This document shows positions 35,146 through 44,104 of a stretch of DNA of 64,000 nucleotides, one piece after another (positions within the stretch are counted from its first letter, which is position 1; each line of letters opens with the position of its first letter). The DNA is from Candidatus Poribacteria bacterium (lineage in GTDB: Bacteria > Poribacteria > WGA-4E > JAJDTR01): contig JAPPIK010000015.1 in NCBI GenBank assembly GCA_028820655.1, positions 1 to 64,000 on the forward strand, given 5' to 3'. The notes beneath the pieces were generated by a model. The model saw only the letters and a program-made list of their open reading frames with translations. It did not search any database and was not told the DNA's origin. A program made the position numbers and the translations under genes.

Positions 35146-35459
35146 GGGATCAAGCGAGTGGATAGATCAAGTGACTGAATAAGGAACGCGATAGAAATCC
35201 AGCAAGTGAGTGAATAGCGAACGATCAAGAGAATGAATAATGACTGTGGGAGCGATTTCCGAATCGCGATAGCCCTCTGTAGGAGCGATCTCCAGGTCGC
35301 GATTCAGCAGTCGTAGGGTGGGCACCGCCCACCAGCCTCTAAAAGCCCCGGAGGGGATCAAACGAGCGGATAGCGAGTGATCAAGTGACCGGATAGGATC
35401 AAACGAGTGAATAACGAGTGCGATAGAAATCTTCGTGCGATAGAAATCCCATAGAGATC
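35146..35459 (-). repeat. dense array of nested GATC-family repeats
   Basis: At least five overlapping partial copies in one orientation, e.g. GATCAAGCGAGTGGATA followed at once by GATCAAGTGACTGAATA, and again near 35354-35459. A 'ggagcgatctccaggtcgcg' hairpin-like repeat (35282-35301) and 'gtagggtgggcaccgcccac' (35312-35331) are interposed. The clearest example of self-nesting in the window. Confidence 0.6.
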
Positions 35460-36252
35460 TTGAAGGTGTATGGAAACGCCAAGACCCCGTGTTCCAAAGC
35501 CCCAGCGGGGCGAAAGGTACGTAGTAGATTGCAATTAACACCTGAACTAACGCCGTATAAGTGACCAAAAATGGCTTTGCTGCAATTTTTCAAACAGGCT
35601 CTTAACGGCAGACAAAATGCCTGTTTCATTGCGAAAACGAGAAATCGAATGGTTTCCAGAAAACGTTCACAGGCTTCGAGATATTCTGGCCAGATTAAGT
35701 TTGTAGCCCGCCCTCACCGGTGAAAAGCGGACTGATTTAACTGAAATAGTGAAATAGTTGGTGAAAAAAGTGAAAAAACTATAGACAACCTTAGTTGCCG
35801 CCTGTGTCCGACAGGGCGCAGAAAACGAGTTTTTTCCCACGTGGACGCATGAGATTGACGAAAATGATCTCAATTTACACATAATTCACCCACGTGGAAA
35901 AAAATCGGATTCTTTCTTATAGGTAGCAACTTGCGTTAGACATCTTTCCTGATTGTCCCGAACTGCTGCCGATTGAAAATCTATCGACTGTGCATTGCGC
36001 CCTTGGTCCCTCAACACCGTGAACAATTTCTGATACGATTGACATTATTTTGGAAAGATTTTTAATCGATTCACGTGTGTTTCGGACGAATGGTATAGGT
36101 CCAATTCTCTAATTTGACAATGGGTTTCTGGCGGATGGTATGAGTCGAAATGGCGATTCGGAGATCGCTCCTACCGGGTAATGCATCGCACAACCGTGTA
36201 CGTCCCAACAGATCTGCTGAAACCACGAATGATCGACAACTAAAGACTTATC
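35460..36252. other. gene-free stretch with a nested palindrome
   Basis: Bases 35737-35780 contain short direct repeats (tgaaatag twice, tgaaaaa twice). Bases 35830-35909 form a nested palindrome: outer TTTTTTCCCACGTGG / CCACGTGGAAAAAAA and inner TGAGAT / ATCTCA. The remaining sequence shows no gene. Confidence 0.5.
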
Positions 36253-37419
36253 ATGAAGATAAAAGAGATAAAAGCTGTTAAGTTGAATGTGCCTCCCCGA
36301 ACAGGGAATCTGACACCCCAAAGGCGACCATCTTGGGCGGAGCACTCCGAGGTCGCCAACCCGATGTCAAAATATCCCAAATACAAACGCCGCCGCTCCA
36401 GTTGGATGCCGAAATGGGGCAGCGTCTTCGTGAAAGTCACCGCCGAGGACGGTACATGGGGACTTGGACAAACTACGTTCGGCAGACCCGTGGCTGCGAT
36501 CATCGATGACCACTTTGCCCCGAAGCTGGCGAGCGAAGACTGCTTCGCGGTCGAAAAGATCTGGGATATGATGTTCCGAATGTCTAAGCCCTACGGCTCA
36601 CAGGGGTTAACCAGTTGCGCGATGAGCGGTATCGACCTCGCCCTGTGGGATCTCATCGGCAGAATAAAGAACCAACCGGTTTACCAACTATTGGGCGGTC
36701 CCGTCCGCGACAGTCTCTTTGCATACGCAACGGGCAACGACACGGATTGGCAGATCGAACTCGGTTTCAAAGCGGTGAAGTTAGCGTGTCCCTATGGGCC
36801 GGTGGATGGGCTTTGGGGATTGAAGGAGAATGAAAAGCTGGTCGCCAAAACACGGGAGTTGGTCGGCGACGATGTCGAAATTATGTTGGATTGCTACATG
36901 GCGTTTGACGTCGACTACACCATCCGCTTGGCACAGCGGCTCAAACCGTACCGGTTGAAGTGGATCGAGGAATTTCTAATCCCGGAAGATATCGATGGAC
37001 ACGCCAAGGTTCGGGACGCCGTGAATTGGGTTTCTCTCGCAGGAGGGGAGCACCTCTATACCCGTTGGCCCTTCAAACAGATTATCGAGAAGGGGTGTCT
37101 GGATATCCTTCAGCCCGATATTTTCTGGGTTGGGGGCATCACGGAATGCGTCAAGATTTGTCACATGGCGGATGCCGCCGGACTCACCGTCATCTTTCAC
37201 GGCGGCGGCGGAAACCAATACGGACTCCATCTCTCGGCGGCCATGCCTAACACCCCTTGGGTGGAATACTTTCTCGGCTCCGCCCCGGGCGTGCCTATGG
37301 AAGAATCAAAATCTATTGACGGAGAATCCATTCCTGAAGATAGTTACATTGCGCCGAATGACGGGCCCGGCTTCGGATTAGAGATTAAGGAGGAGTGGAT
37401 TGTGCCGTTTTGGGATTAA
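36253..37419 (+). CDS. enolase-superfamily sugar-acid dehydratase, L-rhamnonate dehydratase-like
   Basis: A 388-residue mandelate racemase/enolase-superfamily enzyme. The N-terminal cap has NPMSKYPKYK, a signature of rhamnonate dehydratases. The barrel shows ALWDLIGRIKNQPVYQLLGG, metal ligands in EIMLDCYMAFDVDY (Asp), LKWIEEFLIPEDIDGH (Glu) and LAGGEHLYT (Glu), and the general-base region VIFHGGGGNQYGLH (His). These enzymes remove water from a sugar acid to give a 2-keto-3-deoxy acid. Specificity for L-rhamnonate is by resemblance only. First gene of a same-strand run with a second dehydratase and two PhyH genes. Confidence 0.8.
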   Translation: MKIKEIKAVKLNVPPRTGNLTPQRRPSWAEHSEVANPMSKYPKYKRRRSSWMPKWGSVFVKVTAEDGTWGLGQTTFGRPVAAIIDDHFAPKLASEDCFAVEKIWDMMFRMSKPYGSQGLTSCAMSGIDLALWDLIGRIKNQPVYQLLGGPVRDSLFAYATGNDTDWQIELGFKAVKLACPYGPVDGLWGLKENEKLVAKTRELVGDDVEIMLDCYMAFDVDYTIRLAQRLKPYRLKWIEEFLIPEDIDGHAKVRDAVNWVSLAGGEHLYTRWPFKQIIEKGCLDILQPDIFWVGGITECVKICHMADAAGLTVIFHGGGGNQYGLHLSAAMPNTPWVEYFLGSAPGVPMEESKSIDGESIPEDSYIAPNDGPGFGLEIKEEWIVPFWD

Positions 37420-37645
37420 CGCGGCAATCTTACGGTGCGGCTCTCCACTTTGTAAAATCGTCGGAAGCGCCAAATAAACTGTCATTGAGGACTGCTACAT
37501 TCTTAGTTCGACTTTGTATATCTGCAGCATGAGGACGATTGAGTGGACAAATCAAGAATTCAAGCAACTGGCACTTCATCTCGTTTTAACGGTTCCTGAT
37601 AGAGAGTCGTTACCGCAACGTTCTGCGGCCGAGGAGTCTTGTCAA

Positions 37646-38812
37646 ATGAAAATCACAAACGTTGAAGCGATCCCCAGCGCCTCGCCCGCGACGAATCTTC
37701 GCGGCGCGCGAAGCAACTACGTCTACGTCAAGGTTTCGACAGACGAGGGTATTACCGGATGGGGGGAGTCAACATGCGGACCGTTGTCTGTCGCGAATGT
37801 GGTTGAGGAAATCGGAGCGACGCTCGTCGGGGAGGAGGCGTTCCGCATCGAGCAAAATTGGCAGCGTCTCTACCACCTCTACCACAACGTGCGCGGCGGC
37901 GTGATTCAGATGGCGGCGATCAGCGGGATAGAGATCGCCCTTTGGGACATCAAAGGCAAGGCGCTCGGCGTTCCCGTGTGGGAACTGTTGGGCGGTCAGA
38001 TGCGCGATCGAATCTGGACATATGGGCGCTTTGACGGGGATACGCCCGAGTTGGCGGTGGAGAGGGCGCTGCGGGAGGTTGAAACGGGCTTGACCGCGCT
38101 GAAGGGCGACCCCTTCGGTCACCAGGGGCTGTTCATCACGCCGGAGGCGGAACGGGACGCCATCGCAAAGGTGAAGGCTGTTCGGGAGGCGGTCGGAGAT
38201 GATGTCGAGTTGCTGGTCGAAGTTCACGGCCGGCTTACACCAGCTTCGGCAATCCGCATCGGCAATCTCCTTGAAGAGTTCCGCCCGTTCGTGTATGAAG
38301 AACCGGTTCCGCCCCAAAATGTGGATGCGATGGCGAAAGTCGCCGAAGCCGTGAATATTCCGCTCGCAACCGGAGAGCGGCTTTATACGAAATGGGGGTT
38401 CGTCGAGCTCCTTGAAAAGCAGGTCGTGGCGATGATCCAGCCGGACGTTTGCCACGCCGGCGGAATCTCCGAGTTGAAGAAAATCGCTGCGATGGCCGAG
38501 GCGTATTACGTCGGCATTCAACCCCACAACCCCTACGGTCCTATCAACACGATGGCGGCGCTGCAGGTCGATGTGTGCACGCCGAATTTCATGATTCAAG
38601 AGGGTGGTCACGCGCCTTGGTTTGAGCAAGTCGTCGTCGGGGGGTTCCCACGCCAGAGGGAGGGCTATTTCGATGTCCCCACCGCGCCCGGGATCGGGGT
38701 TGAAATGGACGAGAAAGTGCTGCGCGCAAATCCGCCGGTAGAGACGCGCACGCCCGAGGGCTATCTCCGCGGGGCGCCGTGGCAGTCTAAGCAGGGGAAC
38801 CGTTGGATTTGA
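37646..38812 (+). CDS. enolase-superfamily sugar-acid dehydratase, galactonate dehydratase-like
   Basis: A 388-residue MR/MLE-family enzyme. The cap domain (VYVKVSTDEGITGWGESTCG) is followed by IEIALWDIKGKALGVPVWEL. Metal ligands lie in ELLVEVHGRLTP, FVYEEPVPPQN (Glu) and LATGERLYTKWGF (Glu); the H of VEVHGR and the H of GIQPHNPYGP match the acid/base pair of D-galactonate/mannonate dehydratases. It differs from the upstream enzyme, so the operon may handle two sugar acids. The ATG at 37646 is chosen (GAGGAG ~10 bases upstream); the frame extends 44 codons further but without family similarity. Confidence 0.82.
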   Translation: MKITNVEAIPSASPATNLRGARSNYVYVKVSTDEGITGWGESTCGPLSVANVVEEIGATLVGEEAFRIEQNWQRLYHLYHNVRGGVIQMAAISGIEIALWDIKGKALGVPVWELLGGQMRDRIWTYGRFDGDTPELAVERALREVETGLTALKGDPFGHQGLFITPEAERDAIAKVKAVREAVGDDVELLVEVHGRLTPASAIRIGNLLEEFRPFVYEEPVPPQNVDAMAKVAEAVNIPLATGERLYTKWGFVELLEKQVVAMIQPDVCHAGGISELKKIAAMAEAYYVGIQPHNPYGPINTMAALQVDVCTPNFMIQEGGHAPWFEQVVVGGFPRQREGYFDVPTAPGIGVEMDEKVLRANPPVETRTPEGYLRGAPWQSKQGNRWI

Positions 38813-38914
38813 ATCATCAAGTACCGTGGGTTTCTATCTAAGGAACACCTGTAATTTTGAGACGCCGGTTCTTTATCAATCTCGCGAAAAGAAAGGACGA
38901 GATACAGCGACGTT

Positions 38915-39775
38915 ATGGTAAAGCTCACGCCCGACGACATTCGATTCTTTAGAGATGAGGGTTATGTCATCAAACGCAAGGTCATGGACGAGGATTTGAT
39001 GACGCAGGCACGCGATAGACTGTGGGACAAACCGCCTCCCGGCATCGACCGAAACGACCCGAACACGTGGCGCGGCCCGATTCAAGCGCCGGAAGACAGG
39101 AAAAAACTGCCACGATCTGCCGAGATAGACTACACGTTTGACGGTTGGGCTTTGCCCAATCCGCCGTCGCACAACGATGAATATTCCACCGTGGATGGCA
39201 CTTCCTGGAAATACCGGACGATCGGCACCGAGGACTTCTTGGTGCGAATGATTCTCACGGATGTATCCATCTGGGGGATGGCTGAACAGTTGCTCGGCAA
39301 TGGAAGTCTTGCCGTTCCGGCACGCACCCGCGGCATCTATTGCCGCTTTCCCCAACCTGACATTCCCGTGGAACCTCTCAAACCGCATATCGACGGCCAT
39401 GAATTCCATTTGGGCGTGCTTGGGTTCATCGATGACGTGCCGGCAAACGGCGGCGGGTTCACCATTTGGCCAAAGAGCCACCGCGTTTTCTATTATCAGC
39501 ATCTCACGCAGTATGGAGGGGACAAGGCTGACACGTACGATGAACACTACGACTTACTCAAGGGACAAACAGTCATCGAGTGCTGCGGGGAAGCGGGGGA
39601 CATTGTTTTCTTTCATCACAGACTGGCACACGCGGGAAACCCGCCGAACTATTCTCTCAAGATTCGCAAAGCTATCATTGGCGACCTGATTAAAAAGGAT
39701 CTCAAAGAGAAGCTGGATGAGCCTCCCTGCGATGACATGTGGCGAGATTGGCCCGGGATAGCGACAGACGGATAG
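38915..39775 (+). CDS. PhyH-family dioxygenase, tandem copy 1
   Basis: A 286-residue PhyH-superfamily enzyme with a canonical site: H158-I-D160 in LKPHIDGHEFH, distal H239 in HHRLAHAGNPP, R251. N-terminal FFRDEGYVIKRKVMDEDL and core GFIDDVPANGGGFTIWPKSH. Followed after 31 bases by a paralog of identical length, clearly a tandem duplication; even the leader 'gatacagcgacgttatg' is shared. Being downstream of two sugar-acid dehydratases suggests a shared substrate class, which is inference. Confidence 0.85.
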   Translation: MVKLTPDDIRFFRDEGYVIKRKVMDEDLMTQARDRLWDKPPPGIDRNDPNTWRGPIQAPEDRKKLPRSAEIDYTFDGWALPNPPSHNDEYSTVDGTSWKYRTIGTEDFLVRMILTDVSIWGMAEQLLGNGSLAVPARTRGIYCRFPQPDIPVEPLKPHIDGHEFHLGVLGFIDDVPANGGGFTIWPKSHRVFYYQHLTQYGGDKADTYDEHYDLLKGQTVIECCGEAGDIVFFHHRLAHAGNPPNYSLKIRKAIIGDLIKKDLKEKLDEPPCDDMWRDWPGIATDG

Positions 39776-39806
39776 TCCAGAATAAAGGATAGGATACAGC
39801 GACGTT

Positions 39807-40667
39807 ATGGGTAAACTCACGCCCGATGAAATCCGGTTCTTTCGAGACGAAGGTTATGTCATCAAACGCAAGGTCATGGACGAGAGTTTGATGGCGCGGG
39901 CGCGCGAAAGACTGTGGGACAACCCTCCGCCCGGCATTGAGCGAAACGACCCGAGTACGTGGCGCGGCCCGATTCAAGCGCCTGAAAATAGCCAGAAACT
40001 CCCACGATCACCCGAGACGGACTATTTGTTTGACGGTTGGACCATACCCAATCCTCCGTCGCATAACGATCAATATGGCGCCGTGGACGGCATTTGCTGG
40101 AGATATCGGACACTCGGCACGGAAAAATTCTTGGTGCAGATGCTTCTCACGGATGCATCTATCTGGGGGATGGCTGAACAGTTGCTAGGAACGGGATGGC
40201 TTGCGGCGCCAAGCCGCACGCGTGGTATCTATTGCCGGTTTCCGCAGGGGGGTATTCCGGTTGAACCCCTCAAACCGCATACCGACGGCCACGAATTCCA
40301 TTTGGGCGTGGTCGGGTTTATAGATGACGTGCCTCCGAACGGCGGCGGATTTACCATCTATCCAAGGAGCCACCGCGACTTCTATTATCAGCATATAACG
40401 CACTATGGACGGGAAAAGACCGATACTTACGATGAGTACTATGATCTGCTCAAGGAACAGAGAGCCACCGAGTGCTATGGGGAAGCGGGGGATATTGTAC
40501 TTTTTCATCACAGACTGGCACATGCGGGAAATCCGCCCAACCATTCTCTCCAAATTCGCAAAGCCGCGTTAGGGGATCTGGTGAGAAAGGACCTCAGGGA
40601 TAAGCTGGATGAACCGCCCTGCGAGAACATGTGGCGAGACTGGCCCGGGATACCGGCAGATGGATAG
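39807..40667 (+). CDS. PhyH-family dioxygenase, tandem copy 2
   Basis: A 286-residue paralog of the preceding gene, same length and no indels. Ligands are kept: H158-T-D160 in LKPHTDGHEFH, H239, R251. Differences concentrate at 85-150 (for example QYGAVDGICWRYRTLGTEKF), around a likely substrate pocket, and in the 195-225 loop. This suggests divergence in specificity after duplication. Last gene of the run; a purine-rich tract begins eight bases after its stop. Confidence 0.85.
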   Translation: MGKLTPDEIRFFRDEGYVIKRKVMDESLMARARERLWDNPPPGIERNDPSTWRGPIQAPENSQKLPRSPETDYLFDGWTIPNPPSHNDQYGAVDGICWRYRTLGTEKFLVQMLLTDASIWGMAEQLLGTGWLAAPSRTRGIYCRFPQGGIPVEPLKPHTDGHEFHLGVVGFIDDVPPNGGGFTIYPRSHRDFYYQHITHYGREKTDTYDEYYDLLKEQRATECYGEAGDIVLFHHRLAHAGNPPNHSLQIRKAALGDLVRKDLRDKLDEPPCENMWRDWPGIPADG

Positions 40668-40675
40668 TGGAGATT

Positions 40676-40815
40676 GGAAGGGGGGAAAGTAGTGGCCAGT
40701 GACCAGTGGGGAAGGGAAGAAGACAGGAAGAATGGAAGGGGGAAATGCAGTGACCAGTGCCTAGTGGCCAGTGGGAACGAGGGAAAACGGGGAGACCGGT
40801 AACGGGACAGGAGGA
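40676..40815 (+). repeat. purine-rich strand-asymmetric tract
   Basis: About 140 bases dominated by G and A on this strand, with repeated 'agtggccagtgaccagtg' motifs. A pyrimidine-rich relative lies at 2095-2265 in the opposite sense. No coding potential. Confidence 0.55.
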
Positions 40816-41553
40816 GGGATTGTCTGAATGACGGATTACGGGGATCTCTACCGCGCTCGCTATTCACTCGCTTGCTGGATTACACGGATTGGGAAGGATC
40901 GGCGGCGGCGAGGGGTGGAACCGAGGATTTGATGGCGGTTTGTCCTGCAGATTAGCCGGACACACGGCACTCCGCTGGAGTGAAAACCTTCTACGACGGA
41001 ACACCTTCTCAAAGCCTGTCATATATCAAAAGACGAGTGTAACTTGCTGAATGAGTTATACCGACAGGGATAATGGCGTGCTATCAAGTAACACTTATTC
41101 AGAGCTAGCCATAGAACGAAATATGAGTGACTCTTGATGATGCACTATACACATTGGGGATCTCTATCGCATTCACTACTCGCTCATTTGATCTATCCGC
41201 TCAGTTGATCCCATGCCGGGGCTTAAGTGAGCGGGCAACGACGTTGCTATATACCTTTCGCGCCACTGGTGCTTCCGAAGGCTGGTGCGCAAGAGGTTCT
41301 CAATCACCCTTTTATTCAATCGGTCAGTCGCACGCTATAAAGTAGGCAGAATAACCCAACTCAACAATGACCTCCAACTCAACCTAAACCGCTTGCGGTA
41401 TTAATCAATTTTGTTCAAACTAATATGGTTGCATTTTTTTCTCGAGTCCAACCTCTCCAAGTTTTCTCAAGAAAGTCTCATTGTTCATAGCAAAAAAGAT
41501 AAGACTGGATCATAAGAGTTACCAATCGAGTTTCAAGACTACTCATCTACAAT
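40816..41553. repeat. gene-free: mixed repeat field
   Basis: GATC-family copies at 40840-40881 and 41157-41213; a CAAGTAACAC-ended mini-element at 41038-41094; a half hairpin 'gcactccgctggagtg' near 40967. Bases 41340-41553 show nothing recognisable. Confidence 0.55.
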
Positions 41554-41853
41554 CTAGTCATATGGATTTGACATTATGACATTGTAGATTATAGCATTCT
41601 TGTAAACACAAGTGGAGAAATCATCAACTACCCACCCCAACTTTGCCCACTTGTTTATCTTGGTTCTGAGTCTTTCAGGAAAATGCCTATTGGCATTTGG
41701 TACAATTATGTCATTGCTAGATATTATCTCTATGTGCCCCACAACCCTGTATTCCTCTGTATTGCTTTCCGATTGTGAGAAAATCTCTTGGTTGAAAAGA
41801 AAACAGGCTATCAGTACCAAAGCCACCGTGATTGCTAACGCAACTCTCTTCAT
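41554..41853 (-). CDS. small secreted or membrane-anchored protein, DUF4177-like
   Basis: A 99-residue protein with an N-terminal hydrophobic segment (RVALAITVALVLIACFLF). LIAC could be a lipobox, but the residues after the cysteine stay hydrophobic, so a signal anchor is as likely. The mature part EYRVVGHIEIISSNDIIVP and LRTKINKWAKLGWVVDDFST then YNVIMS loosely resembles DUF4177 (L..LG.EGW.L), a small domain of unknown function. The start has GGAGG six bases upstream, so this looks like a genuine gene despite repeat-rich surroundings. Its A/T content is higher than that of neighbours. Confidence 0.6.
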   Translation of the reverse strand: MKRVALAITVALVLIACFLFNQEIFSQSESNTEEYRVVGHIEIISSNDIIVPNANRHFPERLRTKINKWAKLGWVVDDFSTCVYKNAIIYNVIMSNPYD

Positions 41854-42533
41854 GATCTGCCTCCATTTTAGGTCAATGGTTTATTGAGAAGTTTTCAATT
41901 CCTCCCCAACCCTTAAAGGTATGGTGAGCGACGGCCACCCTAACATATGTACAAAGTCGAACTCAGTTAACTAAACCTACCCTCTGACATTGCACTCCTC
42001 TGGAGTGAAAACCCTTCTACGAAGGAACACCTTCTCAAAGCCTGTCATAGATTCAAAGACGTAGTGTTACTTGCTGAAAGAATCATTCCGAGAGGGATAA
42101 TGGGGTGCTACGAAGTAACACTCGACATTGCCGGGATCTCTATCGCGGTCGTAATCCACTCCCTTGATCCGCTGGAGTGCAGGAATTGGGTTCGTCGCCT
42201 TTTTCGGAAATTTGGGATCTCTATCGCAGAATTTGCTATCGCGCGCACAATTCGCTTGCTTGATCTCTATATTTAGTCGCTTGATTGCGCCTTACAAGGA
42301 ATGGTGGGCAGGGGATTCGCTATCGCGCTCGCTAATCACTCGTTTGATTTCACCCTACAACTTATCAGTCGCTTGATCCGCCGGAGTGCATGAGATGGAA
42401 AATCTCTGCCAAAGTTGACCAAGGCGCTAAAAACAAGAGTTACTTGCCTGAAAGAATCATTCCAAAAGAATTGTTGGAGTGCTCTCAAACGTAGGGGAAC
42501 GCGCTTTTGCGGGGTTTGTCGAAGCGACCGCGG
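41854..42533. repeat. gene-free: mixed repeat field
   Basis: A GCACTCC-type hairpin (41992-42006), a CAAGTAACAC mini-element (42064-42121), a second degenerate one (about 42437-42490), and GATC-family copies at 42132-42171, 42213-42291 and 42312-42384. No gene. Confidence 0.55.
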
Positions 42534-43592
42534 TCATTGTTTTTGGTCGGGGAACGGCTTGCGAATATCGTAACGCCCCTCCTCGAGAATCGGAAGTGTG
42601 CCGTCTGCCACCATTAACTCCAGCGGCGATTCTCTTGTTTCGAGCGGCATGGTGACCACGTTCTTGATGCGCAGCGACTCGTATATCGCCATCAGGATTT
42701 CCATGGTGTACCGCGCCTGGCGACCGCTGCTCCGGTGCTCGGGAACCTTGCCCTCCATCCAATCCGTCAACTCTTGGTACTGGTTGGTCTCCTCAGGGGG
42801 CGGCTGAATCGTTTGCCATCCGTTCGCCTTCTCGTTCCAGAGCAGAATCTGGCCGTCTTCGCCCTCCGTGATTCTGCCTTCGGTGCCGGATATGTGGGGT
42901 ATAGGCGCGCTCGGTTCGGGAAGGTCGCTCTCGTAAAGACCCCGAGTGCCGCCCTCAAAGCAGATCAAGCCCATGCACAGATCCTCGCAGCGGCTCCGGC
43001 GCTCCTACCGGTCGGTAGTGCGCGAGGTTTGCCCAATCACCCAAAGCGTCTCCGGGTCGGACAGAATGTAGCGCCACCTATCAACGGCATGAGTGCCTAT
43101 GTTGAGCAATCCCGCCTTCGGCTTTGACCGACTATAGACCAGCGTCGGTTGGCCGATGGCGCCGTCAGCCACAAGCCGCCGGATTTCGGTGCGCGGCGGG
43201 GTGAACCGTGATTGATGCCCGATTGCGAGTTTCGCGCCTTTGCGTTCGCACGCTTCAATCATGTCATCGGCTTCGCCCAGCGAGGCCGCCATCGGTTTCT
43301 CACCGATGATGCCTTTGATTCCCGCGTTCGCCGCCGCGATGGTAATCTCCGCCCGAACCCCCTGCCATGTCGGTATGCTGACAATGTCGAGATCCTCGTT
43401 TCTAAACATCTCGTTATAGTCGGTATAGACGGCGGGAATGGAAAACTCTTCGGCAACCTTCCGTGCCACCTCTTCGTTGACATCCGCCGCCGCGACAAGC
43501 TCAGCTCCCGGATGATCTGTCCAAGCGAGTGAATGGTGGCGTCCCATGCCTCCGCAGCCCACCACTCCGACGCGGTACGTTTTTCCCATCAC
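42534..43592 (-). pseudogene. Gfo/Idh/MocA oxidoreductase interrupted by one in-frame amber codon
   Basis: The full gene would encode ~352 residues. The N-terminal 195 codons carry the Rossmann loop VGVVGCGGMGRHHSLAW and the catalytic EKPMAASLGEADDM, followed by GTHAVDRWRYIL. A single TAG (43010-43012) follows IGQTSRTTDR; the same frame then continues ERRSRCEDLCMGLICFEGG and the C-terminal half without any other lesion. The ribosome site GGAGG is intact. It is either a very recent nonsense mutation, a sequence error (TAT or TAC to TAG), or amber suppression. Residues on both sides fit the family, so no domain is missing. Confidence 0.75.
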
Positions 43593-44104
43593 TATGTTCC
43601 TCCTTCGTTAAACGCCTTAGAGCATGTTTGAATAATCAGTAGCAAAGCCATTTTTTTCACTTATAGGAAGTTTTTTCATGTATTTATTGTTGTCTGTCAC
43701 CTACCTGTGGGATCTCTACCGCGCTCGCTATCCACTCGCTTGCTGGATCTCTATCGCACTCGTTATCCACTCGCTTGATCCCCGCTGGGGCTTGGTGCAC
43801 GGGGCTTTGGGCGTTTCTATACACCTTCAAGATCTCTATCGCACTCACTATCCGTTCGCTTGATCCCCTCTGGGGCTTTTAGGGGCCGGTGCGCAGTGCG
43901 CACCCTACAAAATGTACTTTTCAAACAGGCTCTTAATTTGGCTAGTACTCATGTTTCCCGTTGACACGTTAATTCACGATTCTCTAGAGACAGCGGAATT
44001 TGGCGTAATCCGGTCAGGTGTTACAATAGAGGCTGCCCGTTGTTCATCCTCTCTGTTCTGAAGACAAAATCGGGGTTAAGCGGGATCGGGCGGGTTGTGT
44101 CGTC
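43593..44104. repeat. gene-free: GATC-family repeats
   Basis: Well-preserved copies at 43708-43788 (two joined as '..cgcttgctggatctctatcg..') and 43829-43868, then the 'gtgcgcagtgcgcaccctac' family near 43889. No gene. Confidence 0.65.

Noticed and set aside
35146-35459. GATC-family cluster as a CRISPR array
   Set aside because: Repeat length and spacing vary, copies nest in one another, spacers are not unique 30-40 base units, and no cas genes are present.
35830-35909. bidirectional rho-independent terminator
   Set aside because: The stem is followed by A-runs, not T-runs, on both strands.
37769-38629. 286-codon minus-strand frame
   Set aside because: Antisense shadow of the galactonate dehydratase-like gene; no motif.
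43010-43012. programmed recoding (pyrrolysine-type) at the amber codon
   Set aside because: The enzyme family has no pyrrolysine, Tyr fits the site, and no supporting tRNA or downstream structure was seen; mutation or sequence error is simpler.
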